From assembly GCA_009741485.1 (NCBI GenBank), contig CM019237.1:48115195-48179194 (forward strand): a stretch of 64,000 nt of DNA. Direction: 5' to 3'. Shown here one piece after another: positions 51,343 through 62,236 of this stretch. Position 1 is the first letter of the stretch, and each line of letters starts with the position of its first letter. Made by a program: the position numbers and the translations under genes. Below the pieces are notes generated by a model. That model searched no databases, had not been told where the DNA came from, and saw only the letters and a program-made list of their open reading frames with translations. Origin of the DNA: Malurus cyaneus samueli (taxonomy: Eukaryota > Chordata > Aves > Passeriformes > Maluridae).

Positions 51343-52689
51343 AACACTCAGACTGTGTTTTCCTTCTCACCAATATGCTTTACGAAGGAAACCAAACCAG
51401 ATGCATTTTGCAACAGAAGCAGAAGAGGGGCAGGGCAGAGCATGTGGCACTAATGAGTCCTCTCATGTTTGCCATTTAAGCCCTGTCCCTGCAAAGTACC
51501 TTGAAATTTGAAAGTTCAAGGTGCTCTAAAATGCTGTCTTACTTCTAGTCTTGCTAGTTTATGTGACAGACATGCTACAGCAAAATGTGATCTGTCAGGT
51601 CATTAAATATTACTTTATTTCATGAGTGACCCAGCTTAAGAAGCAGGATGCTGGGCCTTCGATTTTGTCAATATTACATATCATGTCACTGCAAAATGGC
51701 CTCTCTTAGTACCAAAGCTTGAGAATACCTCTGGTAGTTAAAAAAAAAAAAATTTATTACACTGGATTGCATAGTCTGTCCAAGAGACAAATGTTCCCTG
51801 TGCATTTTGGCTTGATTTTTTTCTTATAGGTGTGCCTTTTTTTTTAACTGAACTGCCTTATAGCTGCTTCAAGCAAAGGGCGGCTGAATTTTCTTCAATG
51901 TTTTGGAACTGCTATACAAATTGATAACCTCTTTTCTCCACATTCCCCCTCCCTCCCTCCCTTCAAGTGAATTAAATAAAAAAGAAATGCAAGAGGCAGA
52001 GGTCCTCCCTCGAGATATAAGTGTAGAGCCTGCCTTTTCCTTTGCAAGTCTGAGCAGATGGTATTATCTGAACATACAAATCAGAATTATTATGCACTTT
52101 ATAAAAGGGTACATCTAGTCTATGAATAAATTTAGAATAAAATTCACTGTTCTCCTGAAACTTCAGGAATTAGGACAAAATCACTTGCTGACTCCAAACA
52201 AATAGTCATAATACGTTTTTAAAGCAGTGACTACCTTCTCTTGGTGAAGCACCTAGTGAAATAACCCAAATTAGCTCTCTGTCCTACTGCTTGGAGTCAT
52301 CATATTCCCACCATACTGAAAATCTTTTTTAAGAAGGAGTTTGGGTGAGAGTGAGACTCCAGGTATGATTTCATACTCCAAAAATTGAAATGTTTCCTGC
52401 ATTGATGTGAAGTTGGTATTGCCAAATTCAAGGCCCTTGGAAGTCTTGGGAAGTTTCAAAACTTTTGACTGGATTAAAAACTCCCTAAGATCTTTAAAGA
52501 GAAAAATAATGTGACTTTTTCGTTCTTTTAATTTGTTGTCTGGTTCTTAAGCTCTTCGGGTTTCTTCTTCAGGGTTTGTCTCAGAATATGTGACAGCATA
52601 TAGCTGAGATTCATATGTAACATGACAATCCAAGAAACCTGGATTTGATAAAAAACAACAGGTTTTCCCAAAAGTAATTTGAAACGTTT
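51343..52689. other. Unique non-coding sequence
   Basis: No gene. A 13-base A run lies at 51740-51752 and a short (CCCT)n run at about 51945-51962. The rest is AT-rich without recognisable elements. Confidence 0.5.
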
Positions 52690-52867
52690 TTACTGCAGAT
52701 TGAGAGGTGATTCTTCCCCTCTGCTAAGTGCTAGTGAGGCCACACCTGGAAGGCTGGGTCCTTTCTGTCACTTCAGTACAAGAGAGATGTAGAGAGGGGG
52801 TTCAATGAAGTGCCACACAAATGCTTAATGGACAGGTCAAAAACTCTCTGGATGGCTGAGCACAAAT
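52690..52867 (+). mobile_element. CR1 LINE fragment (3'-ward section)
   Basis: A CR1 piece on the + strand. It includes GAGGTGATTCTTCCCCTCTGC (about 52705-52725), GTGAGGCCACACCTGGAAGG (about 52733-52752), AGTACAAGAGAGATGTAGAG (about 52775-52794) and a diverged continuation to about 52860. The true 3' end of CR1 is missing. The piece is followed by a 25-bp tandem duplication and then by CR1 sequence that belongs upstream of it. Confidence 0.82.
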
Positions 52868-52917
52868 AGTGATGGTGAATGATGTTAAATCCAGTGATGG
52901 TGAATGATGTTAAATCC
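52868..52917 (+). repeat. Perfect 25-bp tandem duplication
   Basis: 52868-52892 and 52893-52917 are identical, each beginning AGTGATGG and ending TTAAATCC. It sits exactly between two CR1 pieces in permuted order, so it may be a repair footprint or a later slippage. Identity is perfect although the adjacent CR1 is very diverged, so the duplication is young. Confidence 0.95.
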
Positions 52918-52934
52918 AGTTGGTGAATTGAGTG

Positions 52935-53310
52935 CACTGTCAGTAAGTTTGCAGATGACACCAAACTGAGTGGGAGTGTTGATCTGCTGGAGGGTTGGAA
53001 GGCTCTGCACAGGGATGTGGGCAGGCTGGATGAATGGGTTCATGCCAATTGTGTGAGGTTCAATGAGGTCAAGTGCTGGGTCCCAGAACTTGGGTCACAA
53101 TAACCCCATTCAATGCTACAGGTGTAGGGCAGTGTGACTGGAAGGCTGCCAGATGGAAAAGGACCTGAGATTGCTGGTTGACAGCAGCTGAACATAAGCC
53201 AGCATGTGCCCAGGTGGTGAAGAAACCAATGACATCATGGCCTGTGTCATCAATAATGTGACCAGCAAGACTAGGGGAGGGTTCATCCCCCTGTTGTCAT
53301 CACTGGCCGC
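52935..53310 (+). mobile_element. CR1 LINE fragment (5'-ward section)
   Basis: Well recognisable + strand CR1: GCAGATGACACCAAACTGAG (52953-52972), GATCTGCTGGAGGGTTGGAAG (about 52981-53001), AGGGATGTGGGCAGGCTGGATG (about 53011-53032), GGTTGACAGCAGCTGAACAT (about 53176-53195), GTGCCCAGGTGGTGAAGAA (about 53206-53224) and GACCAGCAAGACTAGGGGAGG (about 53260-53280), fading near 53310. That end overlaps in consensus the start of the piece at 52690. It has no intact open frame. Confidence 0.88.
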
Positions 53311-54229
53311 GCTGATACCAAAGCACCATCAGTGCAACCAGGAACTCATTGGTTACCCCTTACCTATCAATAGATGGACTCATCCTCTCACCTCCATGAC
53401 TTTCTTTTCTGGAATGTATTTTCTTCAAGTGCCACGTTCAGTGGGCAACAGGCCTGCTGTTGTAGCTAACTGGGAATTCCCTGCTTAGTTTACTTTTTCT
53501 TTCCTGCAGAAGTGCTTATTTATCAAAAATAAAATTCTTCTTTGAGAAAGTTTAATTACAATTGCTGTGAATCCACTGGCAGGCTTCCAAACCTGACTGA
53601 AAACTTCACCTGGCCTCCTACCAGCCTGCCTTTCCATTTGGAGGATAAGAAACCCCATCTTTTGGACTCCCCTCTGCTTGACAGTTCATTTCCCTGGCAG
53701 GCTGATGAGGGATGGAAAGCCCAGACCCTGTGGGATACTGAATTTACATTTGTGCAAAACCAACCCAAGACAAAGATTCAAAGTCCCCAGGTGCCCACTT
53801 CCTACCTGTCACAAGCCATTTAGGCTTTCATTGCCCCTGGGCTTTAGGGATGCCAGCTTCCCACTCAGAAGTGGAGCTGACAAGGAACTAGGAGCCTGGA
53901 AGTTCTGTATTCAGCAGAGGCTTTGAATTATTTCTTTTCTTCTCCCCAGCAGAAGTCAGATTTCAGTAGTGAGATTATTTTTACCTATCTCATAAATTTG
54001 AAAAATTTTGATTTTTTAAGTTTAAAATAAAAACAGCAGACAAACTCTGGCATAAAATTTCCTTGCAGAGTTATAGATACTAGTGTTCCTTGTAAACAAA
54101 CAAAAAAAAAATACAAACTCCCAGACCCTCTCTTGGGTAGAAGTCTCCAACATGTCAGTCACAGTTTTTAGGAGTGTTACAGCTCCGTGATAATAATAAA
54201 AATAGTCATACTCATCTATTTAAAGAAGA
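53311..54229. other. Unique non-coding sequence
   Basis: No gene. Frames of 93 and 94 codons (53204-53488 and 53542-53823) have no recognisable domain, and the first begins inside the CR1 piece. Confidence 0.5.
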
Positions 54230-54400
54230 CACAGAATTCCTTTCCAAACCCACGATTGTTTTCCTAATAAATGACACATTGTGGGTCCTGCAACATTATT
54301 TTGCATTCATTTTTGTCACAGCACAATATTATTAATTGCAAGTGGAAAACTTATGAAGGAAGCCACAGGCTTTACAATTACATATAAGGTTATTTTATTT
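54230..54400. promoter_or_regulatory. Candidate conserved non-coding element
   Basis: A repeat-free patch with CCTAATAAATGACACATTG (about 54263-54281), several TTATT cores and TTAATTGCAAGTGG (54332-54345), which joins a homeodomain core to an NKX2-like AAGTGG. Called on texture and motif content only; conservation is untested. Confidence 0.2.
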
Positions 54401-57400
54401 TATCTTAATTTCTTTTTCTTTGGTGTCAGTGTGCTGTTAACACAAATAGTGTTTTAGAGCTTAAGCAAGGCTGCTCTCCACTAGTTCAGTTAACAATAGC
54501 AGAAAGCTCAGATGTGTCTAGGGAGTGCTTGATCCTAATTACTGAAAAGCTACTACCCTTATATGAAAATCTTGAGGATCATAGCTAAACATATGAAAAT
54601 GAACAGTCCCCAGAAGCACCTTGCTTGACAGGTGTCTTGTTATCATCAGTATCATGCAAAAACATGTTTCTTCAGCAGTGGAAGGTCAGTATTCAATTCT
54701 TTAATGTACCTATTTCACCTATAAAAGTGTAATCAGAACAACATGCAAGCCCAGCCACACCTGGCAAAATAGCTGGAACAAGAAAGGCTTTGCTATTTCT
54801 TTTCTATCCCATACCAGTAGCCCCTAAGACACCTTCATCTGTGGACAACTTGAGAATTCCAGCCTAGCCAATATCACTGCTTGCATGAGGCTGATTGCTT
54901 AAGACAACTTCAGAGACGGCTGCCATGAATACCAATCATGTAGTGACAAACCAAATTATGTCCCTGACAGCAAATGTTTCAATCTAACAAAGACTGAGAC
55001 GTAATGAAACATTTGAGAAGACTGAGTTTGGACATAGGGCTGACAGTAAAAGTTTATAATAGAAGTAAATTGCCAATCAGATTCAACACATCAGAAATGT
55101 TACTACAGTAAGAGCAGAGAGGCCTCAAAAAGTCCTTCACCCAGGTGTGAGGAGAGTTTTACTTTGCTGTTACTTCCTCTTGTAAAGAACATTTTCTCTC
55201 CCTTCAGACTTTGCACCTTGGGTTTGAGTTACAGATTTTTCATTCTGATGCCTTAATTCTCTTGTTTTCTCTCTAAACTTTGGTTTTCAATTCCACACCA
55301 ACTTTAGCATTTGAAAAATAGGCCGCATTCTACCAGGTAGAGACATGCTGCCTTCTGCTGAGACAGGAATTTCTGTGTTCTGCTGTCTGATACATGCTAA
55401 TCCAGGGTCCATTACGCTGAAGATAACACCAGAAGACAATTGATTCAAATGACTCTGGAAATTCACTGGAAAGGGTGGAGGCCAATTTGAGGGGCTGACA
55501 ATCAGCAGTGTCTGTAGGTAAGAGCTCAACGTAGGAGGTGGCTGAGATCCATCGCAATGTAATGGAACTGTGAATAACTGAGCCCATGGTTCACTGATGA
55601 TGAAGATCAGACAGATTCTACTACCCAGGCAGATATTACTGAAAACAAATCACAAATGTCAGTATAGGTCAGTTTAGTACAAGAGGCATCTAAAAATATG
55701 CCTACAGTATCAGCTGAACTGGTGAATCTTGGGCGTGTGCATTCAGTTTCTGCGACACCTACTACTGTAATTTGCTACAAATACAACAAAAATGTCTCTT
55801 TTATTAACTAGTACCTTTCTTACTTGAATCAACATGCAAAGAACTGCTAGAAAATGCAATTAACACTGCAATTGGTGATAGCATAGTCATAAGTGTTAAC
55901 AATTGAAGAAATGTCTGCAACCTGGTAGCACCTGAATCTGCCCGGTGTGATCAGCAAACAACTGCATGTGGATTTGAGGAAGAACAAAGGCAATTGACTC
56001 CTGTATCTCTGAGCTCTGAGTATGGTTCTAGAAATGGAGAGATGCACCACTTGGCAAAACCAAAAAGGCCAGTAACCACTAAATAAATATGGGGAATGAG
56101 GACTACCGGTGATGAAATGAGGCTGGATCACATTCTGCAGCAAGTTTTATAACTTGGACCTGTCTCAAACTACCTGTTTTGCAGAAAAATAGGGATTTGC
56201 AGAAAAAAATATATTTTTTGTTCAAACAGAAGATTTCATTACAAAAACATCAGCAACTCTTTGAAAATTCTATCTTATCCTAAGCCCAGGGTATGACTTT
56301 AGGTCACAGCCAGAGAGAGACAAAAGGCAGTAGTTTCATCCTGATGCAGAAACAATCAGGAACAGATGAGGAAACAAAATTTCCATCTTTGGTATATAAT
56401 GATCTTTTATGGTAAAGTTTACCACTCACTTTTCCTCATTTGTTTTTAATATCTACACAAAGTAGAACACAGAAAAAAAACCAGGGACTGACTTCCTACT
56501 GTTATTAGCTGGCTGTTTTCCTGGGTTAGTCCAGTTTCACATCCATACTCCGGATTGGGTGAAAGTAGAGGACTGGGTTGTTGGTGTTCTAGGGGAAATT
56601 CTAGTTCTCAGAATATTTTCCGAGAGGTGGACAAAGAAGTTGTGGACTGCTTTAAGCACCACTGTTTTCTCCTGGTTTAAACTGGAACTGCACAAATAAC
56701 ATGTACAAACCTAGTACTGTTAATTGCAAATTAACTTTCTCCTGAGCGTTTTGATCAGTGCACATCCCAAAGGTGAGCTATGAAAGCCTTGAAAATCATG
56801 GCATTAATGACAATTTTAAATTCTGTAGTAGAAAACTTGCTTCATAATCCGTGTAAATGGTAGCTAATGACTGTGAAACAGCTATATAATAATCATAGTA
56901 CTATTCTTATTTTAGGACATGGCAGGATACTGTTTTGCTGACTTGTATCACGTAAGATGTAGCGCTTTGAGAAGGACTCATTTTACTGCTCACACCCAAA
57001 TGATGAAGTAAATACAGTTTAAGAACAGTGGTCAGGTTCTTAAGCTAAATCTGCTTAGCTTGACCTAAATTCTCCATCATGATTTAGTTGCTCAGATGCA
57101 GAATTCTGCAGACTACAAACAGAGAATGTTTTCCTGCTTCCTCAGCTTGTTAAACAAATAATGAGAGAGGATAACTCTTTGTCTCCAGATGGGAAAAAAT
57201 CAGGACCCCATTGTCACCAAGGATTGAAGATACTTGATTTACATCACGGTACATTTAGGGTATCCATTCCAGCTCCTCATTGTGGTGCTGTTACATCAAC
57301 ACTGCCACTTCTCACTGTAAAGACTTGTTCACAGGCAAATTATTGGTATTCTCACCTATTCAGCAGCTGGAGTTCATCACTGCTGCCATTTCATCCTCAT

Positions 57401-58639
57401 TACTATTACCTTTTGTTAACCTTGGAGATATAAATTTGATAAGGCTTCAGGAAGATGTTATATCACAGATATGACGAAAACTTGGACAAAGCTTATAATC
57501 CATTGAAAAATATAAAGTCTTCCTCATGTTGCTTGCTATGCTCTGTGCATAAAATTTTCCTAGAGCCTGGCCCTCAGTCTGGGAGAGAAGATATTCTCTA
57601 CTGACACCAGAGTCAACCCGCTTTGTCTTGTGGCTCTGGTGGCTGCCAAGAATCCTCTATTCAAACAGGTATGTATCTCTCAACTTTGAAACCTCTGGGT
57701 ATGGCTTCATAAACTACAGACGTAAAATGTGTCTTGATCCCTGGAAAGGGATTAAAAGAGAGATTCATGAAGTGCTGCTGGTGGCTTATTGTCATTAAAC
57801 ACACAAAGGGAAGTTGACTCCGTGGCAGGTTATTGCAGCATGGGTCGTGGCTGAGCGGGGGTACATGAGTGCTCTTTTTGTGAGCATCCCTCTGCTCTCG
57901 AGGTGAAGAATGGACTGGAACATTGCCAGAGACGTCTCATTTTCTCTCCTAAGCACCAAGGATGCCAGAGAAGAATGTGGCTCTCAGCTCTCTGGTTCCT
58001 CTGACAGGAGGAGCTGTCATGGGTCTCTTGGGCTCTCTACATCTGTTCATGGGTCTCTTGTCTTTGCAGCACTCAATCTCCTTCTCCTGAAGCTCAAACC
58101 TTCATGCCTATGGCAAAGTGAGTATTTCCAATGGAGATTATGCTTAAGTATCTCATTAAGATAATGAATGAGGTAAACAATGGGAGATAAATTATACAGA
58201 AGGTTATTGTGTCAGTCTGAAGAAACCAAGGAAAACCTCATGTATTGCCTCTTAGACTAATAAATCTTCAGGTTCTTTCTGTTATTGTCTTTAAATGCAT
58301 GTAACAAAATAACTTTTACCTTTCTTAAAGCGTCTGTCTTTGAAGACCCGCGCTTCTGTATCTATCTCAGGAAATGGGTAACTTAAAAATTCCTGAGACC
58401 GTCCTATAAATACTAATTCTGTGTGATATAATGAGGTCCTGGTTGGATATTTACATAAATCCCACTTCTGCCTTTTGGCACCTCTACATAGTAGTTTACA
58501 TTAACAGCAATGTAAGCCCTTCACATCCATTCAAGACCTTAACATAGCCCTAGGCGTTATCACATAATTTCATGGTAAATTATTTCTGTCTTTTAAGGCA
58601 CAGAGCAAATTGCAGGTAAATTATTAATAATAATACTTA
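54401..58639. other. Unique non-coding sequence
   Basis: No gene that I can support. It contains the dyad at 56719-56735 and a possible internal exon at 57564-57668 (see findings). Minus frames of 80-98 codons around 55300-56140 have no recognisable domain. Confidence 0.5.
56719..56735. promoter_or_regulatory. Palindromic homeodomain/POU-like dyad
   Basis: GTTAATT and AATTAAC are perfect inverted arms around GCA, 17 bp in all, and the centre also spells the octamer-like TTGCAAAT. The arms resemble HNF1 half-sites, but HNF1 uses a 1-base spacer, so this is not a standard HNF1 site. The surrounding 56700-56900 is repeat-free and AT-rich. Confidence 0.35.
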
Positions 58640-58810
58640 GATCTTATCTTCAAAGGACTTTACTAACAGTAATTAATTCCTGTACTGCTTTGAGGTAGGT
58701 AGTTGTATTATTACTTACACTCTTTACAGAAGGGGGAATTAAGACAAAGGCAGGATGAGATCTGCCTGCAGATGCTGTGGGATGCCAGCTACCAGTCAGG
58801 GGCAGATGAG
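58640..58810 (-). mobile_element. MIR-type ancient SINE
   Basis: The + strand shows the reverse complement of a MIR-family element: CTTCAAAGGACTTTACTAACA-like sequence (about 58648-58668), then TTTGAGGTAGGTAG (58690-58703) and ATTATTACTTACACTCTTTACAGAAGGGGGAATTAAGACA-type sequence (about 58708-58746), then the MIR core around CCAGCTACCAGTCAGGGGCAGA (58785-58806). MIRs are tRNA-derived SINEs shared across amniotes and inactive for well over 100 million years. A copy still recognisable in a bird, where few survive, may have been kept by function. Divergence is high, as expected. Confidence 0.68.
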
Positions 58811-60295
58811 CATCCAGGACCAGATAAAATGCTCTGCCTCCAGCTATTTGCCATTTTACCCTGCTGCAGGCCAGTGCTTCTGCGACAGACTGAAGGACAG
58901 AATGCAATGCAAAGAGAGACCCTGTCCCAGCCCCTTCTTATTCAACCCTTGCACCTTTAGTTACACCTTCCATTTGGAGAAAGAAATGAAGGGATTGCAC
59001 TAAATTTGTTGAACCTCACTCTGAGGCTGAACATCTCGACCAGTAGAAACAATACAGCTAGGGTACCATATTTTTAAACCATTACAGCCAAATTTACTAT
59101 AGGTTACTTACTAGCAAGCTCAATTTCAAATGTGGAAGTAGAATTCCAGTAAAAAAGAGAAAAAAAGTCATACATTAAAAAAGATTTTTTTAAAAATCTT
59201 CCAGTATTTCCTACCTGGATATCAAAAAAATTCTGAATTTTGTGTGGGTTTAAAAAAAATATTTTATATGAAGAACATATAACATTTATTCCTACCGCTG
59301 ATGGTACATCAAAGTATGAATGCAAGTGGTCATTGGAATATCCTGCTTTTTGTCTGTTTTCAATTATTAAGGGCAATCACATTGAACTGATTAGAGTGTC
59401 AGCTCTTTTTGTGAATTGGATTAAATCCTGGCTTCATTAATATTCAAGAGATTATTTTATTGTGCAAAAACTGAGAACATTTCAACAGTGATCTCATGAA
59501 AGAAGGCATATTCAAAACAGAATTATGTAAAATGCATAGAAAAGTGGTACAGATACAAATTTCCTGTTTCAAACTGAAAATTTGAAATGGGATCCTAAAT
59601 CCATTTTTGTTTTAAAAATGTTTTCTCCTGCAGGAATCTCACAGAACTTTACATGGTTTTGCAAAAACTAAAAATGAACCTAATACAAAGACTGCTTTTC
59701 TAATGAAAACTGTCTGGGAAATGTTATCTAATCAGTCTGACTCCAGATAGCTGGCAGGATTCTGCTCACACCTCTACAGCAGGCTTTGTTCTTCTTTGAA
59801 ATTACATGGCCCTGTATAATTTTCTTTCATAATGAAGCCTCTGTTAAATAGCCTCAGGAAAGGAAATCTACACATCAGTGACCTCAGAGAGTTATAATAT
59901 GCCCACAACTCAGAGCCAATCTACTGTTGAGGTTGGGTTTATCCTCCCACAGTTCATCTGTCAGCAGGTGCAGAAGCAGAGCTGCTGGGTGCTGCAGTCA
60001 GGGGTGCTGCTTGCACCCATTGCCCTCTTTGGTCCAGTCTGCTGGCATCCAAACCATGGGCTGGAGATGCCTAGCTCTGTCCTTTGGCAAAGAAATAAGC
60101 CTTGGACAACTTTTTTCATTCAGTTAGGTGCCTAAACTTGGGGCAGCTTTGCTGTAGAGCTGTGCAGCTGGAGCCATTCAACTATGGCCATGGGGAAAAT
60201 GTGCAAACTACCAGTGAATGTTGCCCACCTATTTCAAGGGCTCAGAAAAGTCTTCTAGAAGATTTAATTGCTCACAGATACCTGCTGACTCGTTT
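58811..60295. other. Unique non-coding sequence
   Basis: No gene. Contains the near-palindrome AAGATTTTT-TT-AAAAATCTT at 59181-59200 and otherwise AT-rich sequence. The frames of about 85 codons here have no recognisable domain. Confidence 0.5.
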
Positions 60296-60580
60296 TCATG
60301 GAATCAGAGAATGGTTTGGGTTGGAAGGGACCATCTTTTTCTAACCACCCTGCCCTGGACAGGGACACCTTCCACTAGACCAGGTTGCTCTGAGCCCCTT
60401 CCAGCCTTGAGCATTTCCAGGGATGGTGCATCCACAACTTTTCTGGGCAACCTGTTCCAATGCCTCACCACCCTCACAGCAAAGAGTTTCTTCCTAATAA
60501 CTAATTTAAACCTACTCTTCTTCAATTTGGAGTAATAACCCTTGGCCCTATCACACATGCCCCTGTAAAAAGTCTCTCAG
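60296..60580 (-). mobile_element. CR1 LINE, 5'-truncated 3' end
   Basis: The + strand shows the reverse complement of the CR1 3' end: TCATGGAATCAGAGAATGG (60296), GGTTTGGGTTGGAAGGGACC (about 60313-60332), CACCTTCCACTAGACCAGGTTG (about 60366-60387), GGCAACCTGTTCCAATGCCTC (about 60446-60466), CAAAGAGTTTCTTCCTAATA (60480-60499) and GGCCCTATCACACATGCCCC (about 60544-60563), stopping near 60580. It is about 285 bp, less diverged than the + strand copy at 5675, and so one of the younger CR1s here. The 84-codon minus frame (60304-60558) is a remnant of the element. Confidence 0.95.
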
Positions 60581-61768
60581 GTCAAAAAACTGAGCCAAAA
60601 GAAAAGACGTTCCCACTGGAACACCAATAATTAAGGATCTAGGAATTTACACTTTTTTCAGATATTGTTGCTTTACAGAGTGTGATCTGCTAGTTGTTCC
60701 ATTTCTAACCAGGGAAAGCAATCAGCACATGCATAAACCCATCCTTCTTTAGGTTGGGCTTCAGTCCATGCCCAAAATATGAAGAGTTATTTGTTTGGAA
60801 AAGGGCACATGAAGCAAAGCCAGCCTGGTAACAGCTTAGAAGACATCCATCTCCTTCAGTATTCCTGGTCCAGACAGCATTCCAGGACTGGAGACTAATC
60901 ATTTTCAGAGGAGAAAATCCAGGGATCTGTGATCAGGACAAGCCACCCCCTGTCCACCTGTGCCCTAAAAATGACCTAGCAGAAAACCAGACAAAACTGT
61001 GTCTGATTCTTTAGCAGTTATTTCAATCCCTGTTTTACTGGAACCCAAGCTGAAAGCAATGAAGAGAACACGGCCCTGCTGTTGTTAAAAGCATTTTATT
61101 TTCTGGTCTTTTTAGTTTTGTTTTGCTTTACTTTTTCAGTTTTCACGCATCAGGAGACCTTCACATACTTTTTATTTCCCCATTTTAAAGGGAAAGCATA
61201 TGACTGTGGGCCTGCATACACACTCAGTGCCTATAACTGCCACTGGGAAAGAGCCAGGAAATCATAAAAAGAAAAAAAACCCACAAACTTTTAGTTTCCT
61301 CACACTCTCAAGCACACTTTAAAGAGTATTTTTATATGACAGGATTTAGGACTGTTTAAAGCCATCAGCTACATACTGTCAAACAAGGGTAGTGAAATTT
61401 CAGTTTCCCCTTGTGCCCTGGCTGGGCCTCTGTTACAGCAGAGGGAGAGCAGCTGCTTATACAAAGCACTTTATGTCCATGTCTAGATAGGTGATTCAGA
61501 CACCAAATCAACATAGTTTTGGTGCCACCATCTTTTACCAACTCTAAAGTTTCGTTTCCTTACATACTTTTTGTTGGTGTCGACAGCAACTCACACCATT
61601 GTCACCCCTCCCTTTTCCAACAGTTTTTAAGATTGGGAATATGTGTTTGGTTGCACCAATAAGGTGATTAAATACTGCTTCTAATATTTAAACTGGAGTG
61701 CCTAACTCTGGGCTTCTCATAATAACACACGCTGAAAGGATTATCAAGTTTGGTAAGGTGTAAGTCTT

Positions 61769-61771
<3 letters not shown>

Positions 61772-61802
<31 letters not shown>
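61772..61802. repeat. 31-base uninterrupted T run
   Basis: The longest mononucleotide run in the window. Read on the minus strand it is an A31 preceded by TTGAACCTGCTGGGC with no AATAAA within 30 bases, so a retroposed mRNA tail is not supported. Length in the assembly is likely unreliable. Confidence 0.95.
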
Positions 61803-61804
<2 letters not shown>

Positions 61805-62212
61805 CCAGCAGGTTCAAGACCAAGTACAAAATCCTTACCAAGCTGCATTTACTTCTCTGCAGTTGCCAAGCCTTTGAGGAACAGGACAGATCCCAGACAG
61901 ACAACCCAAAAGTCTGACTAGGTGTCCACCTACATACTCTACAATTTTTACAGGGAGGCATAAAGAAGTAAAAACATCCATCTATGTTGAAGCCGAGGCT
62001 ATGTAAAAAGCTTTATGAATCAGTGTAGCTATTCCTCAGAGGCACTTCAAATTTAGTAGTACCTGAGGTATTAAAAGCCAGATTGGTACTTTGTGTCTCA
62101 AACAAGACAGCATAAGATAGATTGCTGAGATGTGAATCCATATAATCTCCATTTGATGCCCAGTATGTGGGCTGTTCTTGCATGGCGTTGCAGAAAGAAA
62201 TAGCAGTCACTT

Positions 62213-62236
62213 GAGAGGGAGAGAAAGAGAGAGAGA
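62213..62236. repeat. Short GA-rich tract
   Basis: A purine-only run rich in GA dinucleotides on the + strand. On the minus strand it is the pyrimidine tract in front of the possible splice acceptor at 62210-62211. Confidence 0.8.

Noticed and set aside
58691..58710. A let-7-like string (TGAGGTAGGTAGTTGTATTA)
   Set aside because: The order of bases in the middle differs from let-7, there is no complementary star arm within 80 bases, and the string is explained by the reverse-complement MIR sequence it lies in.
61668..61961. Possible processed pseudogene with a poly-A tail on the minus strand
   Set aside because: No AATAAA before the A31, no recognisable gene sequence upstream and no flanking direct repeats.
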